Positions 7,961 to 17,483 are shown, numbered from the stretch's first letter. The stretch: DNA of 64,000 nt from Bacteroidales bacterium UBA1374 (GCA_002305545.1 DBRG01000016.1:124001-188000); one strand, 5' to 3'. The notes: generated by a model from the sequence alone, not told the origin. Made by a program: numbers and translations.

Positions 7961-10516
7961 ATGAAATTACGGGTTAAAGCATTTTTAATATGCGTTTTGT
8001 TGTTTTCTGCAGGGACAGCTGCCGGCCAGACGGCTGGCACCCTGTCAGGGAACAAGGCAGATACCCTGGCTAGGAACACCTCTGACACAACCGCTACAGC
8101 AATGCCCGACTCCCTGGCAAAGGCCTATCTGGACAGTCTTTCCCTTCCTTATTCAGAAGCTGACCGGGTTCCTCCGTTGGATTCCCTGCTGAGGGTGATC
8201 CGGGATGAAAAAGGTCTGTTTTACCAACTTGACAGCCTGGGTCTTATGATCCTAAATGAAAACGGAACCCCATTGATCGACTCGCTCAACAGTTACCCGC
8301 CCCGCACACTATCCCTGATGCATTTCATGGACAGCCTGGGCTTGCCGTTAAGGGACACCATACGCATTCCCCTGCTGGATTCAACCGGAAAACAAATGCG
8401 CGACAGCCTTGGATTTTTTTACCAGACAGACACAACGGGGCTTATTAAACTCGACACACTCGGATCCTTCCTGATAGATTCCCTGGCCAGCTTTACTACA
8501 AAGGAACTCCGCCTGATGGCCAGACAGAAAAGAAAGGAAGAAAAAGCCCTGGCAGATTCCATTTACCGTAGCATCTTTCATCCGCTGGAAACCTATGTGG
8601 TACCCGATTCATTGCGCCACAGGAGGGTTATTTCGTGGACAAGCGACGATTATTTCAACAAGCTTGCATTCAAACAGATAGACACCAATATCAATAGCAA
8701 TTTTTACGATTATGCCCACATGAAAAACGATGTGGGAGCCGTCACCCTGGGAACTGCCGGATCACCTGCCCTTACTCATAACTTTTTTAAACGCCTGACA
8801 AAGGAACGCTTTGATTTCTGGAGTGCCGGGATGTACGAGGCATACGACAGGAAAACACTTCCGTCTTACAATACAAAAAGCCCGTTCACCGTAATGTCCT
8901 ATTCAGGGACTCTGTTTGCAAACAAGGAAACGGAAGAACAGAACGTGAGTTTCCTGCACACCCAGAACCTTTCTCCCGCGACAAATATCCAGTTTTATTA
9001 CCAGCGTAAAGGGACCAAGGGCCAGCTTCAGAATGAGGCGACCAACACGCGTACCCTGGCCCTGACGGCCAACTACCTGGGAAAAAGATACATAGCTCAT
9101 GGAGGCTATATCAGGAACTCACTGAAGAAAAATGAGAACGGAGGTATCAGCGACGATAGCTTCATACTCGATACGCTTGTAGAAGCCAGGACAATCCCGG
9201 TATTCCTGGGCGAGGCTTATTCCGCCCTTTCAAGCAGCCAGTTGTTCATCAACCAGAGCTTCGCATTTCCCATCAACATTTTTAAAAGGGATTCACTGCA
9301 AGCAGGTGAAGGGACCATGATGATCCTGGGACACTCAGGAGAGTGGACGACTATGGCCAGGAAATACACCGATAATATTAGCTTTACTGATAAAGCCGGG
9401 AGGGATTTCTACCACAACCAGTTTTATCTTAATCCGTCAAAAACAGCAGACTCGGTCCGTACCATGATACTGGACAACCGTTTCTTCCTCCGTTTGCAAC
9501 CCTGGTCATCTACTGCGATTGTATCCAGGCTGGAAGGCGGTGCCGGTTATGAGTTGTTGTCCAATTACTGCTTTGTCCCGGATTTTTATACTGAAGGTCC
9601 TTCCCGGGAATGGCAAAACAATATGTATGTATATGCCGCCGCATCGGGCATGTTCAAACGGTATTTTAAGTGGGACGCCACAGGCAGGCTTGATTTTGCC
9701 GGGTATTATGCAGGGGATATGTTCCTGGATGCAAATGCCCGGTTTTCATTTTACCCCTTAACTTCGGGAATTCATTTATCCGGAAGGTTCCTGTTCCGGT
9801 CACAGACCCCGGACTGGTACGTTCAGAATTACTATTCAAACCATTATGTCTGGAAAAATGGTTTTGAAAAGACTACCCAGACCAGGATTGAAGCACAATT
9901 ATCCATACCTGACTGGAGGACGGAAGCGGCATTTTCATACGCCCTGCTCGGGAACAGGATATATTATGACACCTTGGGTGTTGCAAGCCAGGCAGATCAG
10001 CCGGTAAGTGTAATGACTGCAACACTTACCCAGAATTTTCGTATCTGGTATTTCCGCCTGGACCACCGGCTTTTACTCCAATTCTCATCCAACCAGGATG
10101 TCCTGCCTTTGCCTCTTTTTAGTGCCAATCTCCGTTATTATCTGGAAATACCCATAGTAAAGGATGTTATGACAGCCCAGATAGGAGCTGATGTGACATT
10201 CCATACGGCTTACTATATGGAAGCTTACAATCCGGCACTGGGAAACTACCATGTTCAGAACGAGAGAAAATACGGGAATACCCCTTATATTGATGCTTTC
10301 ATAAATGTTAAGTGGAAGCGGGCAACCATATATGCCAAATATGTGAATGTTGCACAGGGATGGCCTGACAGCGGGTATTTTTCAGCCCCTCATTACATTC
10401 GCCCGCAACGCGTCTTTAAACTGGGAATAACCTGGCCATTTTATATCAAGCCGGGAAAAGCCGGCTCCCAAAAAGACGATTCCCCGGGAGGCGGCCCCGT
10501 TAATTTAGCCCGTTGA
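7961..10516 (+). CDS. Putative outer-membrane porin (Bacteroidota 'putative porin' family)
   Basis: An 851-residue exported protein with signal peptide cleaved near residue 23 (GTAAGQT). Residues about 30-190 are low-complexity and rich in Asp-Ser-Leu and Asp-Thr pairs, with an internal duplication: about 71-120 and 136-186 share the pattern PLxDS...RD...LFYQxD(S/T)xGLxxL...LIDSL. From about residue 215 on, alternating aromatic and polar residues and many Tyr/Trp/Asn turns indicate a large beta-barrel, matching the 'putative porin' family of this phylum. The substrate is unknown. It overlaps the next gene by a single base (TGATG), indicating translational coupling. Confidence 0.8.
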   Translation: MKLRVKAFLICVLLFSAGTAAGQTAGTLSGNKADTLARNTSDTTATAMPDSLAKAYLDSLSLPYSEADRVPPLDSLLRVIRDEKGLFYQLDSLGLMILNENGTPLIDSLNSYPPRTLSLMHFMDSLGLPLRDTIRIPLLDSTGKQMRDSLGFFYQTDTTGLIKLDTLGSFLIDSLASFTTKELRLMARQKRKEEKALADSIYRSIFHPLETYVVPDSLRHRRVISWTSDDYFNKLAFKQIDTNINSNFYDYAHMKNDVGAVTLGTAGSPALTHNFFKRLTKERFDFWSAGMYEAYDRKTLPSYNTKSPFTVMSYSGTLFANKETEEQNVSFLHTQNLSPATNIQFYYQRKGTKGQLQNEATNTRTLALTANYLGKRYIAHGGYIRNSLKKNENGGISDDSFILDTLVEARTIPVFLGEAYSALSSSQLFINQSFAFPINIFKRDSLQAGEGTMMILGHSGEWTTMARKYTDNISFTDKAGRDFYHNQFYLNPSKTADSVRTMILDNRFFLRLQPWSSTAIVSRLEGGAGYELLSNYCFVPDFYTEGPSREWQNNMYVYAAASGMFKRYFKWDATGRLDFAGYYAGDMFLDANARFSFYPLTSGIHLSGRFLFRSQTPDWYVQNYYSNHYVWKNGFEKTTQTRIEAQLSIPDWRTEAAFSYALLGNRIYYDTLGVASQADQPVSVMTATLTQNFRIWYFRLDHRLLLQFSSNQDVLPLPLFSANLRYYLEIPIVKDVMTAQIGADVTFHTAYYMEAYNPALGNYHVQNERKYGNTPYIDAFINVKWKRATIYAKYVNVAQGWPDSGYFSAPHYIRPQRVFKLGITWPFYIKPGKAGSQKDDSPGGGPVNLAR

Positions 10517-11496
10517 TGTCAAAGAAAAAGATATTCATTGCCCTGGCAGCAACTTTTCTGATTTCAATCCTGATCAGGGAATACCATAACTGGTTATTGA
10601 ACAGGTCATCCGATGTGAGGAGCGAAAGGAGCATGCATTTATCGGACAGGGATAGCCTCCGCTGTACCATATACCTGCCTTCCCATGCAGGAGCCCGTGT
10701 GGGATACCACTATGAAATCATGAAACGTTTTGCCGGGTCCCATGACCTGAAAGTAAAGTATGTTCCCGCCATTGATTCCTTACCGGCATGGAACCTGCTC
10801 AAAGATCAGCAAACAGATATCCTGGTCATTAACATTATTCATGATCCGGTTCCCAAATCTCTTGCAGGCAAGGTATGCATGACACCCCGGATCACCCAGT
10901 TGGGAGAAGTATGGATCATGATGAAAGACCATTGTCCATGGCACCTGAGCCTGGTACACTGGCTCACCCTGTTTAAACAGAATCCTCATTTTCAGAAATT
11001 CACAAACCGGTTCCTTCCCTCCTCTCCAGACAGATGTCCCTACGACTCCCTGCTGCGGGTTGCCAGCAGGCCCCTGGGCTGGGACTGGATCATGCTACGT
11101 TCTGTCATGTACCAGGAATCACAGTACAGGATGAATGCACACTCCCCGAGCGATGCGATTGGATTGATGCAGATCCGTGGATCGACAGCAAAAGACATGA
11201 ATGTAAAAAATCCATTCGACCCTGAAGAAAACATTAAGGGAGCAGTCCGTTACTTTGCATTCCTGCGAAGGAACATGCAGTTGTCTCACCTGCCTGAGGA
11301 AGAAGAAATCAATTTTGTACTTGCCGCCTACAACGCTGGCATGACCCGCATTCAAAACGACAGGGAAGAGGCAGCAAAAGACGGGAAAAACCCGGACATC
11401 TGGTCACACGTTGCCGTTTATGCCCCAAAGCAAACTCAGGAATACGTCCAACGGGTACGGGACAGGTATATGGATTGGGTCAGCGCATCCGAATAG
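10516..11496 (+). CDS. MltF-like membrane-bound lytic transglycosylase
   Basis: A 326-residue protein with an N-terminal membrane anchor (KKKIFIALAATFLISILI). The middle region (about 50-165) resembles a periplasmic-binding-protein fold, as in MltF. A C-terminal SLT lysozyme-like domain follows: SVMYQESQYRMNAHSPSDA holds the catalytic Glu, then GLMQI and VLAAYNAGMTRI. Such enzymes cleave the MurNAc-GlcNAc bond of peptidoglycan, forming 1,6-anhydro-MurNAc ends. ATG 10516 overlaps the porin stop (TGATG); the in-frame TTG at 10513 is a less likely start. The 3' end overlaps the convergent LolE-like gene by 17 bp. Confidence 0.87.
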   Translation: MSKKKIFIALAATFLISILIREYHNWLLNRSSDVRSERSMHLSDRDSLRCTIYLPSHAGARVGYHYEIMKRFAGSHDLKVKYVPAIDSLPAWNLLKDQQTDILVINIIHDPVPKSLAGKVCMTPRITQLGEVWIMMKDHCPWHLSLVHWLTLFKQNPHFQKFTNRFLPSSPDRCPYDSLLRVASRPLGWDWIMLRSVMYQESQYRMNAHSPSDAIGLMQIRGSTAKDMNVKNPFDPEENIKGAVRYFAFLRRNMQLSHLPEEEEINFVLAAYNAGMTRIQNDREEAAKDGKNPDIWSHVAVYAPKQTQEYVQRVRDRYMDWVSASE

Positions 11497-12733
11497 CCTT
11501 ATCGGGACTTATCTTTATGATGCTTTTCAAAGGAAGCGTTAGCAATAGCAATAAGATGCCCACGGCAGCAAAGTCTACTGCAAGAATGTGGTACCAGGAA
11601 ATATCCACCGGTACGCTGTCAACAAAATAACTGGCAGGATCCAGTTTTATGAATTGAATCGTTTTCTGAAGTACCAGAAAAACTCCGGCCAGAACAGTTC
11701 CTGCTATCATCCCGCGGGTGGCGACAACCGCCGCATTGTACAGGAAGCTGTTCCTGATATGGCGGTCTCTCATGCCCACAGCTTTGAGCAGTCCAATGGT
11801 CGAAGTTTTCTCAAACAACAGGATCAGCAATCCGGACATCATATTGAAACCGGCTACCAGTACCATCAGGGTCAGAAGCACCACAACGTTGATGTCCATC
11901 AAATCCAGCCAGTCGTATAAATGTGCATAAATCCTGCGGATGCTGCGCAATACAACACCGTCGTCAGTATCTGAGGAATTGGCTATTATAAAATCCTCAA
12001 TCTCCTCTAGTCTGGTATCCGGGCGATCTTTGTCTTTTAGAAAAAGTTCCATGCCGCTTACCTGGTCTTCCCGCCATCCGTTCAATCGTTGAGCATGGCG
12101 AATATCGCCTATTACCAGATGGTTATCAACATCTTCCAGTTGTGCGTCATAGATGCCGCATACTACAAAGCGCCGCATCCTCACATTATTTCCGATGAAA
12201 TACATGGTGACCACGTCCTCCAGGCCAATCCCTAGCATGGACGACAAGCGTTGGGAAACAAGCACTTCACTGGAAGAAATGGTATCTGTCAGGACCGGAA
12301 GACGGCCTTCCGTGAGGTGTTTTTCAAAGAAATCCCATTTGTAGGTCAAGCCCACGCCTTTAAAGGAAACAGCCTGTAAGGCCTCCTCTGTCCGCACGAT
12401 GCCATAGGATATCACAAACTCCTGAATGTGGTAAATTTCAGGATGATTTTTCAAAGCAGGCAGGTACGAAAGTGCAGTGGAGACAGGGCTGGCTTCAGTA
12501 ACAAATCCCGCGCCCGGGGCTTCCATCAGGATCTCTCCTGTAAACCCTATGGCACGTTTTTCAATCTCTGTTCTGAAACCCCTGACAATGGCTATGGCCA
12601 GTATCATGGTAAAAACACTCACCGCTACACTGATGGTCGCTATCCTAGTCCCCATGCGGCTGATTTTTCCCACCGAGGTGCCATCACCTTTAAGTTTCCT
12701 GGCTATGTAGACTGAAGCGTTTGTCTTGGTCAT
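11480..12733 (-). CDS. FtsX-like ABC transporter permease (LolC/LolE type)
   Basis: A 417-residue inner-membrane permease of the LolCE/MacB family. It has an N-terminal helix (ISVAVSVFTMILAIAIVRGF), a large periplasmic domain (about 45-270), and three C-terminal helices within the FtsX domain, containing LLILLFEKTSTIGLLKAVGM. It starts with a short segment before TM1 (VYIARKLKGDG...GTRIATI) typical of lipoprotein-release permeases. It would act with an ATPase (LolD), not encoded here, to extract lipoproteins from the inner membrane. The 3' end overlaps the convergent transglycosylase gene. Confidence 0.82.
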   Translation of the reverse strand: MTKTNASVYIARKLKGDGTSVGKISRMGTRIATISVAVSVFTMILAIAIVRGFRTEIEKRAIGFTGEILMEAPGAGFVTEASPVSTALSYLPALKNHPEIYHIQEFVISYGIVRTEEALQAVSFKGVGLTYKWDFFEKHLTEGRLPVLTDTISSSEVLVSQRLSSMLGIGLEDVVTMYFIGNNVRMRRFVVCGIYDAQLEDVDNHLVIGDIRHAQRLNGWREDQVSGMELFLKDKDRPDTRLEEIEDFIIANSSDTDDGVVLRSIRRIYAHLYDWLDLMDINVVVLLTLMVLVAGFNMMSGLLILLFEKTSTIGLLKAVGMRDRHIRNSFLYNAAVVATRGMIAGTVLAGVFLVLQKTIQFIKLDPASYFVDSVPVDISWYHILAVDFAAVGILLLLLTLPLKSIIKISPDKAIRMR

Positions 12734-12747
12734 AAAAAATTATTCGC

Positions 12748-12755
12748 TATATTTG
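12748..12755 (+). promoter_or_regulatory. Promoter -7 box (TATATTTG) for tRNA-Gly
   Basis: Exact TAnnTTTG match 16 bp before the tRNA 5' end, so a short 5' leader would be removed by RNase P. Confidence 0.55.
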
Positions 12756-12771
12756 TCCGCTGTTTGGTAAT

Positions 12772-12844
12772 GCGGGAATAGCTCAGCCGGTAGAGCATCA
12801 GCTTCCCAAGCTGAGGGTCGCGAGTTCGAGCCTCGTTTCCCGCT
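12772..12844 (+). tRNA. tRNA-Gly (anticodon CCC)
   Basis: A complete 73-base cloverleaf. The acceptor arms GCGGGAA and TTCCCGC pair fully. The D stem is GCTC/GAGC and the anticodon stem is TCAGC/GCTGA with loop TTCCCAA, giving anticodon CCC. The T stem is GCGAG/CTCGT with loop TTCGAGC. The discriminator is T and CCA is not encoded. It would read the glycine codon GGG. It stands alone between the LolE-like gene and a convergent gene, with its own promoter box and terminator. Confidence 0.95.
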
Positions 12845-12875
12845 CAGAACCAAACCTGAAACCTAACCGAAACGG

Positions 12876-12906
12876 GAGGCTGTTACTGACATGACAGCCT
12901 CTTTTT
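12876..12906 (+). terminator. Rho-independent terminator after tRNA-Gly
   Basis: A perfect 8-bp stem (GAGGCTGT / ACAGCCTC) with a 10-base loop is followed by TTTTT. It ends 32 bp after the tRNA and 4 bp before the stop of the convergent SirB1-like gene. Confidence 0.85.
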
Positions 12907-12909
12907 GTT

Positions 12910-13803
12910 TCATTCATCATCTTCTTCCTCATCAATTTCTATGAGCAGGGAACTCTCTTTCCCAAATAACTTCAGGATTTTTTCAAGTTTGTTCACAATT
13001 TCGTCTCCCTGGTTGTCATCCCTGACCGAGTAACTGTAATACAGGGTCTCTGTATAAATCTGTGCAAGATCTTCAGGTGTGGCTTCCCGGAATGATTCCA
13101 TGGGAATATGAAGATTCAGTCCCGCCAGGAAAGATTCCAGTTCATTGTGAGGGAATAGTAAACCGTTTTTATAGACATTGACATAGAACAATACGTTGCC
13201 AGCGACATCTGTCACAGCAGGAAGGAAGCCGCCCTTGAAGATACGCCCCCTGATTTGCACTCCTGCGTGGTAAGCCAGCAATAAATAGATTATCCCCACA
13301 GCTATGGGACTGCCCTCCCTCTTTTCCAGCGCCTTGTTAATAAAAGTATTCTCGGGTATGGCAAACATGGGATCTGTGGTTTTGAAGCACAACCTGTAAA
13401 AGAAAACATGGTTCAGTAATTTTACCTTTTCCATTACTGTCTGATCGTCCCGGATTTCCACACAGACCTCGTTAACACAATTCATCAGGATTTCCTGAAG
13501 ATCCTGTCTGTCTGCATCCCCGGTCAGAATGTCCTGGACCAGGCATAATCCGGCCAACAGGTCGTCCGAGGGTTGTCCTATCCATTTTTCCAGGGCCTCA
13601 AATTTCATTTCTTCCCTGAGGGCAGCAAGCATTTTTCTGACCCCTGGAAACTTTTCTTCTCCGGATTCCCTGTAAACTCCTTCCAGCTGCTCCAGGGCAG
13701 GACGTCCCATATTCCTCAGGTGCCTGAACAAGGCATCCTGTATGTACTGGTCGGGGTCATCCAGAAGCGGTATGATATCCAATATTTCCTTATCGTAAGC
13801 CAT
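12910..13803 (-). CDS. Transglutaminase-like (SirB1 / Transglut_core2) protein
   Basis: A 297-residue cytoplasmic protein. The core matches the SirB1/Transglut_core2 family: FINKALEKREGSPIAVGIIY, LLAYHAGVQIRGRIFKGGFL, and VYKNGLLFPHNELESFL. The usual transglutaminase cysteine is not evident, as is common in this family. The first 70 residues look like HEAT-type helices (IIPLLDDPDQYIQDALFRHL). The tail is very acidic (EIDEEEDDE). Its biochemical role is not established. It starts 3 bp after the uridine phosphorylase stop and is probably co-transcribed with it. Confidence 0.75.
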   Translation of the reverse strand: MAYDKEILDIIPLLDDPDQYIQDALFRHLRNMGRPALEQLEGVYRESGEEKFPGVRKMLAALREEMKFEALEKWIGQPSDDLLAGLCLVQDILTGDADRQDLQEILMNCVNEVCVEIRDDQTVMEKVKLLNHVFFYRLCFKTTDPMFAIPENTFINKALEKREGSPIAVGIIYLLLAYHAGVQIRGRIFKGGFLPAVTDVAGNVLFYVNVYKNGLLFPHNELESFLAGLNLHIPMESFREATPEDLAQIYTETLYYSYSVRDDNQGDEIVNKLEKILKLFGKESSLLIEIDEEEDDE

Positions 13804-13806
13804 CTA

Positions 13807-14700
13807 CTATATTATTTCTACTGCCTTCTCTTCCATGGCAAGCCTGTCAATGGCTTCCTCTGCCTTTTCATACATCAGGTCCCTGTAATCCACGTTCATG
13901 TTTTTATTGCTTCTCTGGGCTATGATCAGACAAACGGTCGCCCCCTCATGGCCCAGCAGTCGGGACAAACCTGCAATGGCAGATCCTTCCATTTCAAAAT
14001 TGATGATCCTTAAACCGTTGTAACGAAAAGACGCCAATTTGGAAAGGTACTGGGGATCGGCCAGGGGAAGGCGGATAACACGACCCTGCGGTCCATAAAA
14101 TCCGGGGGCTGAAATAGTGATGCCCCTGGCAGCCTGATTGAAACTCTTTCCAATAACCCGGGAGTTCTGCACAAAATAAGGAGTTGCCAGTTTTGGTGAC
14201 CAGTGCATATGTTCCCTGAACGCCTTTTCCATTTCCAGATCGCATACCTTATCCCTTTCCTCATACCAATTAAGCAATCCGTCAATCCCTGCCGAATAGT
14301 CTGAATAGACCAGCGTTCCGGTTGGGATATCGGGTTGTATCGCGCCGGAAGTCCCCAGGCGCAGGATTTTCAAGGCGCGGTGTTCCTTTTTTATGGTCCT
14401 GGTTTGAAAATCTATATTGGCGAGGGCATCCAGCTCATTCATCACAATATCGATATTGTCGGTACCTATCCCGGTGGAAAGCAAAGTGATACGCTTGCCT
14501 TTGAAGGTTCCTGTGGCAGAAACGAATTCCCGGCTCCGGGTATCGGACTCAACATGAGTAAGCATTCCCCGCAATAATTTAACGCGATCCGGATCACCTA
14601 CCAACAGTATGTTATCTGCAAGCTGGTCCGGGCGCAGATGGAGGTGAAAAACGCTGCCATCGCTATTAATTACCAATTCTGATGGTTCAATGACTTTCAT
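13807..14700 (-). CDS. udp: Nucleoside phosphorylase (uridine phosphorylase-like)
   Basis: A 297-residue member of the PNP/UDP phosphorylase superfamily. Seen are NILLVGDPDRV near the N-terminus, LLSTGIGTDNIDIVMNEL (phosphate and ribose contacts), LRLGTSGAIQPDIPTGTLV, and NFEMEGSAIAGL carrying the Met-Glu ribose-binding pair. The family cleaves a nucleoside with phosphate to base and ribose-1-phosphate. The fit to uridine phosphorylase is by overall resemblance; purine specificity is not excluded. A -7 box lies 4 bp before the ATG. Confidence 0.83.
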   Translation of the reverse strand: MKVIEPSELVINSDGSVFHLHLRPDQLADNILLVGDPDRVKLLRGMLTHVESDTRSREFVSATGTFKGKRITLLSTGIGTDNIDIVMNELDALANIDFQTRTIKKEHRALKILRLGTSGAIQPDIPTGTLVYSDYSAGIDGLLNWYEERDKVCDLEMEKAFREHMHWSPKLATPYFVQNSRVIGKSFNQAARGITISAPGFYGPQGRVIRLPLADPQYLSKLASFRYNGLRIINFEMEGSAIAGLSRLLGHEGATVCLIIAQRSNKNMNVDYRDLMYEKAEEAIDRLAMEEKAVEII

Positions 14701-14704
14701 TTTA

Positions 14705-14712
14705 CAAATTTA
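14705..14712 (-). promoter_or_regulatory. Promoter -7 box (TAAATTTG) for uridine phosphorylase
   Basis: Exact TAnnTTTG match 4 bp before ATG 14700, predicting a leaderless mRNA. Divergent from the box at 14736-14743. Confidence 0.6.
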
Positions 14713-14735
14713 GACGAAATCAGCGGATTTTCCTC

Positions 14736-14743
14736 TAAATTTG
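14736..14743 (+). promoter_or_regulatory. Promoter -7 box (TAAATTTG) for the DUF4293 gene
   Basis: Exact TAnnTTTG match 22 bp before ATG 14766. Confidence 0.55.
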
Positions 14744-14765
14744 TTGCAACAAACAATTTTATAAG

Positions 14766-15149
14766 ATGATTCAAAGAATTCAGACACTGTACCTGGCCAT
14801 AGCGCTGGGACTCATGGTATCCATTTTTTTCGGGATTTATGCTACCTACACTCCTTTTGTCATACTTACCAGCGCATCATGCGTCCTGCTATTGGCCACC
14901 ATTTTTCTGTTTAAAGCCCGCAGGTTACAGATAAGGTTGTGTATATATACTTCCCTTATCCTGCTTGGTCAGCAGGTATGGATGGGTGCGGTTTATGTAA
15001 AAAACATGTCCGAACTCTCATTCCCTGTTACAACGGTTTTTCCCATCATTAGCATCATTCTTGTCCTGCTGGCTCTCCGGGCTATTAGCATTGACGAAGC
15101 ACTGGTTCAATCTTATAACAGGCTGCGTTCCAAAAAGGAGAAAAAATGA
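14766..15149 (+). CDS. DUF4293 family membrane protein
   Basis: A 127-residue protein with four predicted membrane helices. The N-terminus MIQRIQTLYLAIALGL and the C-terminal FPIISIILVLLALRAISIDEALVQSYNRLR are hallmarks of DUF4293, a family confined largely to Bacteroidota. No function is known. It has its own promoter box, and the next gene starts 61 bp downstream. Confidence 0.85.
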   Translation: MIQRIQTLYLAIALGLMVSIFFGIYATYTPFVILTSASCVLLLATIFLFKARRLQIRLCIYTSLILLGQQVWMGAVYVKNMSELSFPVTTVFPIISIILVLLALRAISIDEALVQSYNRLRSKKEKK

Positions 15150-15210
15150 TTTTTTTATTATCTTCGTAGGTCAATGTATAACCATTTCATTTAACTAATA
15201 AATCAGATTT

Positions 15211-16701
15211 ATGGAAAAAAACATTTCTAGAAGGAATTTCTTTCAAAAAAGCGCTCTGGCCACTGCCGGTGCTATTGTTGCCAGCACCCCGCTAATGGCA
15301 AAAATGCCACTGGATTCTCAAAAAAAGAAGAAGCCTGCCGCATCGGATAAACTGAATATTGCCGGGATCGGCATTGGCGGACGCGGCGGTGGAGTCATCC
15401 GCGAGATGAGTTCGGAGAATATTGTCGCCCTGTGCGATGTTGACTGGAAATATGCCGGACCACAACTGGAGGCCTATCCAAATGCAAAGAAGTACAAGGA
15501 TTTTAGAAAAATGTTCGATGAAATGGGGAGCCAGATTGATGCCGTTGTGGTAGGTACAGCTGACCATACCCATGCAGTGATCGCTGCCCGGGCATTGGCC
15601 ATGGGCAAGCACGTTTATTGTGAAAAGCCCCTCACCCATACCGTATATGAAACAAGATTGCTCACAAAGCTGGCAGCCAAACAAAAAGTAGCCACCCAGA
15701 TGGGCAACCAGGGAGCTTCAGGCAACGGTGTCCGCCAGATCTGTGAAGCCATCTGGTCAGGAATGATCGGGGAAGTGACCAGGGTAGAAGCCTTTACAGA
15801 CAGGCCAATCTGGCCCCAGGGCCTGGAAACGCCCACCGAAGTCCATACACCGCATCCTGAACTAGACTGGGATCTTTTCATAGGACCTGCGCCCTACCGT
15901 TCCTACAATCAGATTTACCACCCCTGGAACTGGCGTGGCTGGTGGGACTTCGGAACTGGAGCCCTTGGCGATATGGCCTGCCATATATTGCAACCGGCAG
16001 TAAAGGCGCTGAACCTGAAATCACCCATCGCAGTACAAGGCAGTTCCACTGCGCTGATGACCGATTGTGCTCCCAACGCACAGATCGCCAAATTCATTTT
16101 TCCGGCCCGGGATAACATGCCCAAGGTGGGTATGCCCCGGGTGGAAGTTACCTGGTACGATGGCGGACTCTTGCCGGAATATCCGAAAGGATGGCCTGCA
16201 GGACGGAATATGAACGACAGCGGCGGTGCCGTGATCTTCTACGGGACAAAAGATACGCTGGTATGTGGCTGTTATGGGGTTAATCCGTGGCTGCTCTCGG
16301 GCAGGGAGATCCCCGCTCCAACCATGACACGCGAAGTTCCGGAAGGCAACCATATCCTGGACTTTGTACGTGCCTGCAAAGAAGGACCTGATAACCGCAT
16401 AAAGTGCGCTTCGGACTTTTCGGAAGCCGGACCTCTCAACGAGATGGTGGTCATGGGTGTTCTGGCTGTACGTCTGCAAGGCCTGAACAGGGAATTGCAA
16501 TGGGACGGTGAAGCCATGAAATTCACCAACATTTCCCCCAACGATACCATCCGCATGAAAACAAAAGACGGATTCTCCATCAAGGACGGGCACCCCACAT
16601 TCAACCACCAGTATACAGATCCCATCAATGCCCTGGAATTCGCAAATGAATTGATCCGCCATACCTACAGGAGCGGTTACTCACTTCCAGAAATGCCATA
16701 A
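15211..16701 (+). CDS. Gfo/Idh/MocA family oxidoreductase with Tat signal
   Basis: A 496-residue NAD(P)-dependent oxidoreductase. The N-terminus has a twin-arginine motif (ISRRNFFQKS) and a hydrophobic stretch ending ASTPLMA, so the folded, cofactor-bearing enzyme should be exported. The Rossmann region has GIGIGGRGGGV, then HVYCEKPLTHTV with the EKP motif of the family. The downstream DUF1080 and TIM-barrel genes suggest a periplasmic sugar or 3-keto-glycoside pathway. A weak -7-like sequence (TATCTTCG, one mismatch) lies at 15159-15166. It is 20 bp before the DUF1080 gene. Confidence 0.87.
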   Translation: MEKNISRRNFFQKSALATAGAIVASTPLMAKMPLDSQKKKKPAASDKLNIAGIGIGGRGGGVIREMSSENIVALCDVDWKYAGPQLEAYPNAKKYKDFRKMFDEMGSQIDAVVVGTADHTHAVIAARALAMGKHVYCEKPLTHTVYETRLLTKLAAKQKVATQMGNQGASGNGVRQICEAIWSGMIGEVTRVEAFTDRPIWPQGLETPTEVHTPHPELDWDLFIGPAPYRSYNQIYHPWNWRGWWDFGTGALGDMACHILQPAVKALNLKSPIAVQGSSTALMTDCAPNAQIAKFIFPARDNMPKVGMPRVEVTWYDGGLLPEYPKGWPAGRNMNDSGGAVIFYGTKDTLVCGCYGVNPWLLSGREIPAPTMTREVPEGNHILDFVRACKEGPDNRIKCASDFSEAGPLNEMVVMGVLAVRLQGLNRELQWDGEAMKFTNISPNDTIRMKTKDGFSIKDGHPTFNHQYTDPINALEFANELIRHTYRSGYSLPEMP

Positions 16702-16721
16702 ACCTAAACAACATAACAACT

Positions 16722-17483
16722 ATGAAGAAATTATTTATTTTACCTGTTCTGATGACTGGTTTGATTATCAGTTCCTGTTCTTCCTGCAACAACAAAAAAG
16801 AGGTGCAGGAAGCCGATCCCAATGTGATCGTACTTTTTGACGGTCAGACTTTCGAAGGCTGGCGCGCTTATAACGGCACCGAAATCCCCGGCGCATGGAC
16901 CATTGAAGACGGAGCCATAAAGATCAACGGATCAGGCCGCGGGGAAGCCGGGGCCGAAAATGGCGGCGATATCATTTTTGACCGGAAATTCAGTAATTTT
17001 GAACTGACCTTTGAATGGAAAGTGGCGCAGGGCTCCAACTCCGGCGTCTTTTATCTGGCACAGGAAGTCCCCGGCGAACCGATTTACATCTCGGCACCGG
17101 AATACCAGGTCCTGGACAACGCCAACCATCCCGATGCATTGCTGGGCGTTGACGGCAACCGCCAGTCTGCCTCCCTTTATGACATGATCCCGGCCAAACC
17201 CCAGAATGCAAAACCTTTCGGGGAATGGAACACGGCAAAGATCCTGGTTTATAAGGGTACTGTTGCCCATTTCCAGAACGGTGAAGCCGTCCTGGAATAC
17301 CACTTGTGGACACCCCAGTGGCAGGAAATGCTGGATAACAGCAAATTCAGCAAGGATAAATGGCCTGTCGCCTACGACCTGCTTCTGAATTGCGGAGGAG
17401 AGGAAAAAGCCGGATTCATTGGACTGCAGGACCATGGTGATGATGTATGGTTCAGAAATATTCAAGTTAAAGTCCTGGAATAA
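16722..17483 (+). CDS. DUF1080 lipoprotein (3-keto-disaccharide hydrolase family)
   Basis: A 253-residue lipoprotein with signal MKKLFILPVLMTGLIISSC and lipobox ISSC. The rest is one concanavalin-like DUF1080 jelly roll: VLFDGQTFEGWRAYNG, FELTFEWKVAQGSNSGVFYL, EYQVLDNANHPD, and the closing DHGDDVWFRNIQVK. Members of this family hydrolyse glycosides oxidised at C3. Its stop overlaps the start of the next gene by one base (TAATG). Surface or periplasmic location matches the exported oxidoreductase before it. Confidence 0.87.
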   Translation: MKKLFILPVLMTGLIISSCSSCNNKKEVQEADPNVIVLFDGQTFEGWRAYNGTEIPGAWTIEDGAIKINGSGRGEAGAENGGDIIFDRKFSNFELTFEWKVAQGSNSGVFYLAQEVPGEPIYISAPEYQVLDNANHPDALLGVDGNRQSASLYDMIPAKPQNAKPFGEWNTAKILVYKGTVAHFQNGEAVLEYHLWTPQWQEMLDNSKFSKDKWPVAYDLLLNCGGEEKAGFIGLQDHGDDVWFRNIQVKVLE

